This document shows positions 6,833 to 13,547 of a stretch of 21,304 bases of DNA, piece by piece. The translations under genes and the position numbers were made by a program. The stretch spans positions 1 through 21,304 of IMG/VR virus record IMGVR_UViG_3300030508_000597. One strand, 5' to 3'. A model generated the notes under the pieces. The model saw only the letters and a program-made list of their open reading frames with translations. It had not been told where the DNA came from and did no database searches. The number at the start of each line of letters is the position of its first letter. Position 1 is the first letter of the stretch. The DNA comes from a virus.

Positions 6833-7764
6833 GCAACTACTTAGAAAATGGCGCCGTACTTCCTTCCGGTTTGTTGGGCGATTCCGTCAGTTCTCAAATG
6901 GCTGGATTCAATAAGAGCTATAAAGACACAGCACTCAGGGCTGGAGTTGTGGTTGCATCTTATCCAATAAGTGATCCAGAAAATAGAACCAAATTGTCGA
7001 CCGAGTACGATGTAGTCACAACCCAGCAGGATGAGGATCGCGGAGCCACGACTATTAGGTATAAAAAATGTTTGGCCAATGATTCCTTTGGTGGCGTCGC
7101 CGATTTTTTCGAAATGAACTTTAGAGCCAAAACCCAACAGACCTATACAGGTGAGGCGGTTAGATTTAGTGGACAAAATGGTAGTATTGTTCTACTTCTT
7201 TGTTTGGATGGCACTTCTAATAAAGCCATGATCATTGGAGGATTTCCTAATCCCGATCGATCGACCACTCTTGTAGATACTCAACCTCGTTTGCAGGGCG
7301 AGTATAACGGTGTCAATGTCGCAGTCAACCCAGACGGTTCTACGGCCTTAACTTTTAAAGGCGCCACAAATAGTGACGGAACGCCGGTTGACCCCAGCCA
7401 AGGCAATACAGTTGTCCAGATTTCAACCGATGGAAGCTTTAGTGTTGCCCACAGCACGGCTACGTTTACGATGGCTAAAAGTGGAGACGTGACGGTAACG
7501 GCGACTGGAAATATTAATGTTATAAATCAGGGAAATACTAGTATCCAAACTACGGGGACCACGGATATTATCGCCGAAGGTCTCACGACTATAGACGGAA
7601 GCAATATCGATTTAGGAGTAGGTGCGGTTGAAGCCGTAATCAAAGGAAATACTTTTGCTACATTGTACAATGCTCACACTCATATCGGCGATCTCGCGGT
7701 TCCAACCGGCCCTCCCTTGGTTCCAATGGATCCGTCGTTAAGCACACACGTATTTACAAAATAG
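6829..7764 (+). CDS. central spike / baseplate assembly protein V-like (gp5/gpV), HxH tip
   Basis: This trimeric needle sits below the hub and pierces the outer membrane. Residues 75-145 read as an OB-fold (RYKKCLANDSFGGVADFFEM, then GQNGSIVLLLCLDGT and MIIGGFPNPD), the usual gpV/gp5 N-terminal domain that docks on the hub. Residues 150-265 are regularly spaced short beta repeats rich in Thr, Asn, Asp and Gly (GDVTVTATGNINVINQGNTSI), typical of an intertwined beta-helix. The tip contains NAHTHIG with H283 and H285; in P2 gpV and related spikes an HxH motif holds an iron ion at the apex. About 27 residues rich in Pro follow. There is no lysozyme domain, unlike T4 gp5. The ATG overlaps the hub stop as ATGA. 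Confidence 0.85.
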   Translation: MSNYLENGAVLPSGLLGDSVSSQMAGFNKSYKDTALRAGVVVASYPISDPENRTKLSTEYDVVTTQQDEDRGATTIRYKKCLANDSFGGVADFFEMNFRAKTQQTYTGEAVRFSGQNGSIVLLLCLDGTSNKAMIIGGFPNPDRSTTLVDTQPRLQGEYNGVNVAVNPDGSTALTFKGATNSDGTPVDPSQGNTVVQISTDGSFSVAHSTATFTMAKSGDVTVTATGNINVINQGNTSIQTTGTTDIIAEGLTTIDGSNIDLGVGAVEAVIKGNTFATLYNAHTHIGDLAVPTGPPLVPMDPSLSTHVFTK

Positions 7765-7772
7765 GAGATATT

Positions 7773-8033
7773 ATGCCAATAACAGGACAAGAAACGGTAT
7801 TACAAAGTGCATTAACCGCAGCGATCACCGCAGCTATTGAAGCCCAATTCGGTGGATCCGTAAGTACTCCCAATTATATACCGGCCCTATCTTTGGGAAT
7901 CGCAAATGCCATTATTCCATTTTTTGTAAGCAACGCGTTAGTAACTACTGCAGACGTGGTAACTATCCCAGTTACGTCACCTCCAGGAACTCCTAGCGCG
8001 GGCACTGGTGTGGGAACTGGAACTATTTCGTAA
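7773..8033 (+). CDS. small tail/baseplate-associated protein (86 aa), function unknown
   Basis: Starting eight bases after the spike stop with AGGAG (7764-7768) in front, this gene belongs to the spike transcription unit. The product has an alanine-rich helical first half (LQSALTAAITAAIEAQFGG), a middle with ANAIIPFFVSNALV, and a Pro/Gly/Thr-rich tail (SPPGTPSAGTGVGTGTIS). Small proteins of this style, with an AIIP(Y/F)xxxNA segment, are seen near spike genes of myophages, where they may cap or escort the spike; I cannot name the family. No signal peptide or clear transmembrane helix is present. The next gene, a membrane protease candidate, starts 22 bases on and looks unrelated, so this is the last structural gene before the accessory block. 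Confidence 0.6.
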   Translation: MPITGQETVLQSALTAAITAAIEAQFGGSVSTPNYIPALSLGIANAIIPFFVSNALVTTADVVTIPVTSPPGTPSAGTGVGTGTIS

Positions 8034-8055
8034 GAATCTTTAACTTGAGGTAACT

Positions 8056-8598
8056 ATGAGCTTTTTAGAATTTGCCACTCGTATGCTTCCATATTGGTGC
8101 TTAGGCGTTTTTACCTTTTACTGTGTTTGGAAATCCGAATATAAAAATCTGCTATCTTTCAAACCTAAAGTTTTTGGTAAATGGGTTTTGTTCATGGCCT
8201 GCATGTCAGTAGTTAGATATTTTATGATCAAAACCGCTTTCTCGCAAGGAATCGGATTAGAACAAGCGCAAACCGCCTACATGTTACCGATTGGTGGAAC
8301 CGCGTTTGTCGGGTGGGAAGACTTATGCTATAGTTTTCCCTTAGTTCTATTGAAACGCATGCTGGGAACCAGTAAGTGGATGTGGCCTGTCCACATGCTA
8401 TTATTAGCTTTTGTTATGCTCTCCTTCTTCACGGGACACACTTACCAAGGCGTGTTTGCTGCGGCTATGATTTCTTTTTATATCCCCTACGCTGTTAGGT
8501 TCATTGAAAAGAATGGTGTTACAACTCTTATGTTGGGACACATGCTCTATGACTTCGCGACCATCATGACGGTAAGGGCGGCTGTGGGACATTTATGA
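8056..8598 (+). CDS. CPBP-like intramembrane metalloprotease candidate (180 aa)
   Basis: CPBP (CAAX protease/bacteriocin-processing) proteins are membrane-embedded metal-dependent proteases with motifs EExxxR, FxxxH and HxxxN/D in three helices. This protein has several hydrophobic helices, roughly 10-25, 43-58, 90-100, 112-127, 133-148 and 156-172. It shows acidic pair E88-D89 in VGWEDLCYSF, F124-H128 in FFTGH, and H162-D166 in HMLYD. The order and spacing fit the family, but motif 1 is ED, not EE, and the usual Arg is not at the normal place, so it may be divergent or inactive. GAGG at 8046-8049 precedes the ATG by 6 nt. Its stop overlaps the next start (ATGA). Substrate unknown. Other CPBP proteins act in lipidated-protein processing, bacteriocin self-immunity and abortive phage resistance. 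A plain multispanning membrane protein is the alternative. Confidence 0.5.
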   Translation: MSFLEFATRMLPYWCLGVFTFYCVWKSEYKNLLSFKPKVFGKWVLFMACMSVVRYFMIKTAFSQGIGLEQAQTAYMLPIGGTAFVGWEDLCYSFPLVLLKRMLGTSKWMWPVHMLLLAFVMLSFFTGHTYQGVFAAAMISFYIPYAVRFIEKNGVTTLMLGHMLYDFATIMTVRAAVGHL

Positions 8599-8858
8599 GC
8601 AAGAAGAAGAGACCGTTCGCAGGAATTACCAAGGAACAGATCTTCAGAGCCGAAGCTAATACCTACGTTATACAAATTGGCAGCGATTTTTACCAGAAGG
8701 ACGGCGATTTTGCTTTCTCCCGTCAGGAAGCTGAAAAGTACTACGACATTCTAATGAGCAATATCCTGCGCACCCTAGACGAAGGCAATGAAAAACAATA
8801 TAACGCAGCCATGAATTGCCTATCTAGTCTTCAAATTCTACCACTCAGGGTTCAATAA
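8595..8858 (+). CDS. hypothetical protein (87 aa) coupled to the CPBP-like gene
   Basis: The start ATG at 8595 overlaps the preceding TGA, so translation is probably coupled to the membrane protease candidate. The product is soluble and mixed: a basic start (MSKKKRPFAGITKEQIFRAE), a short beta-like part (YVIQIGSDFY), then two amphipathic helices (SRQEAEKYYDILMSNIL and NEKQYNAAMNCLSSL). No catalytic motif or known family is recognised. The gene ends tail to tail with the leftward gene, whose stop at 8852-8854 lies within its last seven bases. A partner or regulator of the upstream protease is conceivable from the coupling only. Confidence 0.6.
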   Translation: MSKKKRPFAGITKEQIFRAEANTYVIQIGSDFYQKDGDFAFSRQEAEKYYDILMSNILRTLDEGNEKQYNAAMNCLSSLQILPLRVQ

Positions 8859-9220
8859 ACTTCAGAACTTGGCAATTCTATAATCTTACCAACTTGGGCT
8901 AATGCTAGATAGTGCGAGAGTACGTAACGATTTTTAACATGAAGGCTGTTTGTCTCTTTATAAAGTTCCAAAATAGCATCCACGGCTTCTAAAATATTTT
9001 TAACAATACAAACCGAACCAGGTTTATGATCGAATTCGCAGCCCATGTTTTTGTACTTGTGGTGCGAATAAAGAACATCGCATTCTCTGCAAAGCTGAAA
9101 ATCATCCAAAAATTGGAGCAATTCAAGACAATCGTCGACATCACTCCAGCCCAGTTCTTCGCTTTCCATGAACTTAGTATAAAGATACGTGATATTTTTT
9201 ATTTGGGCGCTGTCAAGCAT
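8852..9220 (-). CDS. Cys/His-rich hypothetical protein (122 aa)
   Basis: This is one of only two leftward genes in the window. I place the start at the ATG at 9220-9218, one base after the stop of the upstream leftward gene (TAA then T then ATG), not at 9289, because the longer version would overlap that gene by 68 nt with an out-of-frame N-terminus. No clear ribosome-binding site is seen, so translation may be coupled. The product is acidic and helical (EELGWSDVDDCLELLQFLDDF). It has a central cluster CREC (44-47), HH (53-54), C61, H65 and C71 that could bind zinc, then two more helices. Family not recognised. It ends in a 7-nt overlap with the convergent rightward gene. Operon membership with the metallopeptidase suggests a related role, but this is inference. 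Confidence 0.55.
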   Translation of the reverse strand: MLDSAQIKNITYLYTKFMESEELGWSDVDDCLELLQFLDDFQLCRECDVLYSHHKYKNMGCEFDHKPGSVCIVKNILEAVDAILELYKETNSLHVKNRYVLSHYLALAQVGKIIELPSSEVY

Positions 9221-9221
9221 A

Positions 9222-9797
9222 TTAGTATGGCACACATCTTTGGAATAGCTCTTTCGAAAAATCGCCATAGTGAGCTTTAACGCAACCATCGGTTAAAATT
9301 TCTGGAAACATCAAACTCTGAGGACAGTTGTCATCGTACCGTCCAGGAGGTACTTTGCCTTCCGCCAACGAATCCAAGATCTCTTTGAGCCTTTCGCTGG
9401 AAGTTTCGGGGTAATCGTGTGCATTGCCCCAATCATGTCCGCGTTCGCAGTAACAATGTGATAATTCATGCAAGACCAGGGCCAGCCTCGATGTTTGTGT
9501 GGCTTGATTCCAGAAATCAAGATCCAAATCCACTTCATGCCAAAACGGCGCTCTGGTACAAATGCCAATCACTGTTCCACGATTTATCGTTTTAAATCCA
9601 ACAGTTACCTCGTTTTTAAAGACGATTCCTTGAATTCTAGCCAATTCTTTATATTCTTTGACAATGCTCTCAGCTCTAGGATCTACGCCTTTATACTCGG
9701 GGAATGGTTTTATACCAATAGAAGAACAGCTTTGGCAACTGAAATTAACCAAAACAGCAACAAAAACAAGGGCAAACATTCTAAAAATAGGGCTCAT
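9222..9797 (-). CDS. HExxH zinc metallopeptidase, probable lipoprotein/secreted (191 aa)
   Basis: The product has a hydrophobic N-terminus (residues 7-19, MFALVFVAVLVNF) ending at C21 in NFSCQSCSS. This could be a degenerate lipobox or a cleaved signal, so an envelope location is likely. The core carries LALVLHELSHCYCERGHD: H110, E111, H114 are a gluzincin/metzincin-type HExxH, H121 may be a third ligand, and SLM at 161-163 resembles a Met-turn. This HELxHC...R.H plus S(L/I)M arrangement matches small putative metallopeptidases of bacteria. Cysteines at 80, 115, 117, 158, 172 and 188 could form disulfides outside the cytoplasm. It is transcribed against the tail genes from the palindromic promoter region at 9797-9815. 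The start could be M1 (9797) or M7; no ribosome-binding site precedes either. Substrate unknown; cell wall or envelope proteins are plausible. Confidence 0.65.
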   Translation of the reverse strand: MSPIFRMFALVFVAVLVNFSCQSCSSIGIKPFPEYKGVDPRAESIVKEYKELARIQGIVFKNEVTVGFKTINRGTVIGICTRAPFWHEVDLDLDFWNQATQTSRLALVLHELSHCYCERGHDWGNAHDYPETSSERLKEILDSLAEGKVPPGRYDDNCPQSLMFPEILTDGCVKAHYGDFSKELFQRCVPY

Positions 9798-9815
9798 ATG
9801 ATATAGTATATCATA
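9797..9815. promoter_or_regulatory. 19-bp palindrome with opposed extended -10 elements
   Basis: The arms TATGATATA and TATATCATA are perfect inverted repeats around a single G at 9806. Rightward, TGATATAGT (9799-9807) is an extended -10 for the gene at 9851. Leftward, TGATATACT (9813-9805) is one for the metallopeptidase gene, with a weak TTGCGA at 15 nt as -35. Leftward transcription would begin about 7 nt after the hexamer, at the A of the start codon (9797), giving a leaderless mRNA. The symmetry also suits a dimeric regulator binding site, so the two directions may compete or be jointly repressed. Confidence 0.45.
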
Positions 9816-9850
9816 AGACCGAAAATCGCAATCTTTACATTGAGGGTTAA

Positions 9851-12496
9851 ATGGGAGTTTTTGACAACGGCACCGGCAATTTAGGCGTAGGCGACGCTAT
9901 TAGTAGTCTGAGCAACTCCGCTCTAGCAGCTTTTGGCCTATCTTCTGGTACCGCCGCCAATGCCGCAACTCCAGGCCTTCTACCGTGGAATGCCAATGGT
10001 CAGACCCCATCTGTTAGTCCATTTTATGCTCCTATAACGATTCAAGCCGAACGCTGGAATCAGCTTTTTCCCTATAGATTACTTGTAGTTGACACCTCAA
10101 AGAATAACACAATCGTAGGGACGGCGACCTCCCAATTCTCTGTTCAGCTTGTAGCAGGTCAACAACAGGGCTCTTCTACACTGATTTTCACACCCGTAAA
10201 CAATAGTTGGCTTTTAAATCTACCTATTACTCCACAACAACTTAGCATTGTCGACCAATACGCTATCAATACCTCGGCTACTTTAAGAGGTGTTTTGGAA
10301 GAGCACAACGGTGTTAAGTTTAAAATGATCAGCGCGTCTGGCACCATGGGCGTTTGGCCTCAACGAGGAAGTGTGACCAAACCACCTCAGAGCCCTTCCA
10401 CAATTCAATCCGTATTCGGTGGAACCCTATCGGCGGCGACTAGCCTTATCAACCAAGCAGCTGCTACGGTTAAAACATTCACCACGAATAGCCCGAATAG
10501 CAAACCCGTCACAATCGGTCCCACGGATCCAGGCGGAGCCGGTGGAGAGACTACGGGCTATTATCAAGCTCTTTATTTGCAACAATTTTTGGAACAATAC
10601 GCTGAAGCCAAGAAGAACCCCAAAAACGCGGGCTGGCGATTGGTGTTTGACATACCCAAACAAAACCAATCCTACGTTGTAACCCCGCTGGCGTTTACCT
10701 GGCAGCAAAGCGTAAACAAGCCGATGGAAATAATGTACCAACTCCAGTTCAAGGGTTGGCGCCGTATCGATCTCAGCGAAATTCCTCAACCTGTAAATCA
10801 AGCACAAGCATATACCATCACGCCGGGTATCTTACAGAAGATTCTAAACAGCATCACCGAAGCCCGGCTTACCTGCAGTTCGGCTATTGCATTGATTGGT
10901 GCGGTGACCTCAGACGTTAACGGCGTGTTCAGCGTGCTCAGTCAAACCGCGTTATTTGTAAAAGATCTGCTTGGCGTTGGAACCACGGCTTCCGATATGC
11001 CACAAGCCATAGCACAGGATTTTAATTCCGCAATAGCGCAGTACGCTTCTATAAATTCTGCGGCAATAGCGGCAGCGGTCACAACCGCAGCAGGTGCGGC
11101 GGCAATCGCAGCATTGGTCGCCAACAACAATAAGAATAACGGGCTAACCCAGACTTCGGTATCCGGTGGTCAATTAGGCGTGGCCGCACAAAACGCACAA
11201 CAGACCAGTAATGCCGCAGCGGTTCTTAATAATCCCAACGCAAATGTCGATCTCTTAGATCAGGTACCCACTAATCAGTTAAGTCTGAATTCCGCACAAC
11301 AGGCGAAGCTAAACAGTATATTGTCAAATACCACGCTGACCGTAGCCCAGCTCAAAAAAAACCAGAGTATGATTTTAAATCTCGCCATTCAATTAGCAGA
11401 TTATTTCGGCGCCGGAGATACGACTTACAACACTTTGTTTAATCTCACACCTCCTCCTTCTAGAATTCAACCGATGCAAATTCCGGAGTTCGATATTTTG
11501 GAGACACTATACGAATTCGTAAGTGGTATCAACTATCTCACGGCTTCCACGCAGGTAACCGATCTCAACGTCGTCAGCTCTATGAATTATGTTGCGGGCC
11601 TAGCCAATGCATCGGGCATTCCGTTTAACATCCCCAACAGCAAGGTCTACGTACCGGTTCCTTTTAACGCAAGCATCGAACAAATCGCCGCACGATACCT
11701 CGGAGATCCAAATAGGTGGATTGAAATCGCAACTTTGAATAATTTGGAAGAGCCATACATTTCAAACACTCCCTTTTTATTACCATTGCTAAGTAACGCT
11801 ATTGGAAGACAGGTAGTAGTTTCTAGCAATCAAAATTTGTTCATTGGGCAAACCGTCACTTTAGTAAGTCTTACACAAATACCTGTCTCAAGACAGATTA
11901 CAAATATCACGACCTTGCCTAATGCCAATAGCTATCTTTTGACCTTAAATGGCGAACCAAATCTTGGTAATTTTATTACAAGCGATAATGCTACCGTACA
12001 GGCATATTTACCGAATACGGTAAATTCGCAACAGAAGATATTTATTCCTTCCGATCTACCAGCCCCGACTTACCCAGGACAGGCAAACATCATTCCTCCC
12101 GGTCTCGCGCAGAACGATCCGTTGACCGGATTGTCGGGAGTGGATATTTTGCTGAATGGTTCCGATTTAGCCTTCGACCAATACGGAAATTGTATGATCG
12201 CGTTTGGATTAACAAATCTTATCCAGGCCTTATGGATACTGTTTTCAACTGTTCTGAATACCTCACTATTGGACCCCAACTACGGGTGCGGTGTGAGTCC
12301 TGGTACAAGTATTGCAGACTTGAATATTCAACAGCTTTATCAGCAAATAAATCAACAAGTTACTCAAGATCCACGATTTGCAAGTGTAACAAGTCTTCAA
12401 ATTACAGCGGCGCCACCAAAGTTGTCAATAAACTTGGCAGTAGCGTTACCAGGGAATAGCGGCACCTTACCATTAAGTTTTGAGCTAGCTTCATGA
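9851..12496 (+). CDS. baseplate protein combining an N-terminal tail-assembly-like part, LysM-like segment and gp25-like wedge domain (881 aa)
   Basis: GAGGG before the ATG at 9851 supports this start. The N-terminal part (residues about 55-315) is beta-rich, with LPITPQQLSIVDQ, TLRGVLEEHNG and MISASGTMGVW, a pattern of tail-tube-adjacent baseplate proteins. Residues about 396-425 are extremely Ala-rich. Residues 600-640 read like LysM/gp53 (VPFNASIEQIAARYLGDPNRW then IEIATLNNL). Residues 755-881 match gp25/GpW-type wedge proteins (GLTNLIQALWILFSTVLNTS, DPNYG, DPRFASVTSLQI). In T4-like and P2-like phages and contractile injection systems these roles are separate genes (gp53, gp25), so this looks like a fusion. 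The gene resumes the baseplate order after the accessory block. It is followed by an endonuclease gene with its own promoter, then by baseplate J, the normal neighbour of gp25. Confidence 0.75.
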   Translation: MGVFDNGTGNLGVGDAISSLSNSALAAFGLSSGTAANAATPGLLPWNANGQTPSVSPFYAPITIQAERWNQLFPYRLLVVDTSKNNTIVGTATSQFSVQLVAGQQQGSSTLIFTPVNNSWLLNLPITPQQLSIVDQYAINTSATLRGVLEEHNGVKFKMISASGTMGVWPQRGSVTKPPQSPSTIQSVFGGTLSAATSLINQAAATVKTFTTNSPNSKPVTIGPTDPGGAGGETTGYYQALYLQQFLEQYAEAKKNPKNAGWRLVFDIPKQNQSYVVTPLAFTWQQSVNKPMEIMYQLQFKGWRRIDLSEIPQPVNQAQAYTITPGILQKILNSITEARLTCSSAIALIGAVTSDVNGVFSVLSQTALFVKDLLGVGTTASDMPQAIAQDFNSAIAQYASINSAAIAAAVTTAAGAAAIAALVANNNKNNGLTQTSVSGGQLGVAAQNAQQTSNAAAVLNNPNANVDLLDQVPTNQLSLNSAQQAKLNSILSNTTLTVAQLKKNQSMILNLAIQLADYFGAGDTTYNTLFNLTPPPSRIQPMQIPEFDILETLYEFVSGINYLTASTQVTDLNVVSSMNYVAGLANASGIPFNIPNSKVYVPVPFNASIEQIAARYLGDPNRWIEIATLNNLEEPYISNTPFLLPLLSNAIGRQVVVSSNQNLFIGQTVTLVSLTQIPVSRQITNITTLPNANSYLLTLNGEPNLGNFITSDNATVQAYLPNTVNSQQKIFIPSDLPAPTYPGQANIIPPGLAQNDPLTGLSGVDILLNGSDLAFDQYGNCMIAFGLTNLIQALWILFSTVLNTSLLDPNYGCGVSPGTSIADLNIQQLYQQINQQVTQDPRFASVTSLQITAAPPKLSINLAVALPGNSGTLPLSFELAS

Positions 12497-12502
12497 ATCT
12501 AC

Positions 12503-12531
12503 TTAACAAATTTTTAAAGATGTGATATAAA
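12503..12531 (+). promoter_or_regulatory. sigma-70-type promoter of the homing-type endonuclease
   Basis: TTAACA (12503-12508, five of six to TTGACA) is separated by exactly 17 nt from TATAAA (12526-12531, five of six to TATAAT), with a TGA extended element immediately before it. This is the best promoter by consensus in the window. Transcription would start around 12537-12539, at or next to the ATG at 12539, so the endonuclease mRNA may be nearly leaderless; AAGGA at 12531-12535 lies only 3 nt before the ATG. Confidence 0.6.
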
Positions 12532-12538
12532 AGGATAT

Positions 12539-13546
12539 ATGCCAAAGAAGATGACATTAAAAGAGGTGTTAGATAAGATTAAAAAATTACATGGGGATTC
12601 TCTTACCCTTTGTGTGGAGACCTATCGCGGAAGTCAAATAAAGGCAAAATTTATTCACAAGGACTACGACAGAGAATGGTGGGTTAAACCCACCTTTGTG
12701 TTTCAGGGAAAAACCCATCCCGATGTAGGAATCAAAAGAAGAGCGAAAGAACAGTCTCTTACATTAGAAGAATTTAAAGAAAGACTCGTTCGCATTCATG
12801 GGAATTTAGTGACCGTAGATGAAAGTACTTACGTGGATACTCATACAGTCTGTAGATTTTTTCAAAAGGGAATTGGAGAATTTTTTGCCTATCCGAACCA
12901 TGTTTATGTGAGAGGTGATTCTCATCCCGGTGATAAAGAAGAAAAGAAGAAAAGAATTAGTTTAAAAAAATATGGAGTAGAACACGCTTCTCAGAATGCC
13001 GAAGCTAAGACTAAACGTAATAAAACAATAGAAGAAAAATACGGAGTAAAAAATCTTTCTCAGGCAGATTCCGTAAAAGAGAAGAAAAAGAAAACGAATC
13101 TTAAGAATCGTGGGGTTGACCATCCCAGCAAATCTCCGGAAGTAAGGGAAAAAGTCAGACAGACTTCATTACTTAGATATGGTTTCGAGTACGCCATTCA
13201 AGATCCAGGAATAGCGCTTAAAATTGCTAGGTCCGCTAATAGAGCCTCCATCAAATTCCATTGGAAAACCAATGAAGAGCTAGTTTGCGTAGGCTCATAT
13301 GAAGCTAAAACCGTAGACTATCTCAATGCTAACCAGATCAACTTCGACTGGCAACCCAAGACTTTTAAAATGCCCGATGGCAAGACCTATCGACCAGATC
13401 TGTATTTGTCCGATTTAAACGTTTGGGTAGAAATTAAGGGTTGGATGAGACCCGATGCCCAGATCAAATGGGATTGGCTTAAGTCAGAGTATCCCAATTC
13501 AGAACTTTGGAATCAGAAAAAGCTAAAAGAAATGGGAATTCTATAA
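12539..13546 (+). CDS. free-standing homing-type endonuclease, PD-(D/E)XK (Vsr-like) with repeated DNA-binding modules (335 aa)
   Basis: Two N-terminal modules (about residues 5-75 and 76-140) share LxExxxxIxxxHG, a Y, and a later F...P..V(F/Y), a repeat style of phage and giant-virus DNA-binding proteins. Then four short repeats follow: KYGVEHASQ, KYGVKNLSQ, NRGVDHPSK and RYGFEYAIQ, spaced about 20-25 residues, resembling NUMOD-type units. The C-terminal domain has SYEAKTVDYLN, then TYRPDLYLSDLNVWVEIKGW, the SxE / PD / ExK pattern of PD-(D/E)XK nucleases close to Vsr and EDxHD-type homing enzymes. It lies between two baseplate genes with its own promoter and ends one base before the baseplate J start. 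The body is AT- and Lys-rich compared with the flanking genes, consistent with insertion by homing. Confidence 0.75.
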   Translation: MPKKMTLKEVLDKIKKLHGDSLTLCVETYRGSQIKAKFIHKDYDREWWVKPTFVFQGKTHPDVGIKRRAKEQSLTLEEFKERLVRIHGNLVTVDESTYVDTHTVCRFFQKGIGEFFAYPNHVYVRGDSHPGDKEEKKKRISLKKYGVEHASQNAEAKTKRNKTIEEKYGVKNLSQADSVKEKKKKTNLKNRGVDHPSKSPEVREKVRQTSLLRYGFEYAIQDPGIALKIARSANRASIKFHWKTNEELVCVGSYEAKTVDYLNANQINFDWQPKTFKMPDGKTYRPDLYLSDLNVWVEIKGWMRPDAQIKWDWLKSEYPNSELWNQKKLKEMGIL

Positions 13547-13547
13547 A

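Noticed and set aside
9222-9289. 145-aa version of the Cys/His-rich leftward gene starting at 9289
   Set aside because: It would overlap the metallopeptidase gene by 68 nt with an N-terminus that is only its out-of-frame reading; the ATG at 9220 abuts the stop cleanly.
8035-9837. AATCTTTA octamer in leaders at 2716, 8035 and 9830 as a control element
   Set aside because: It is short and also occurs in coding sequence (about 20052), and the surrounding bases match only loosely.
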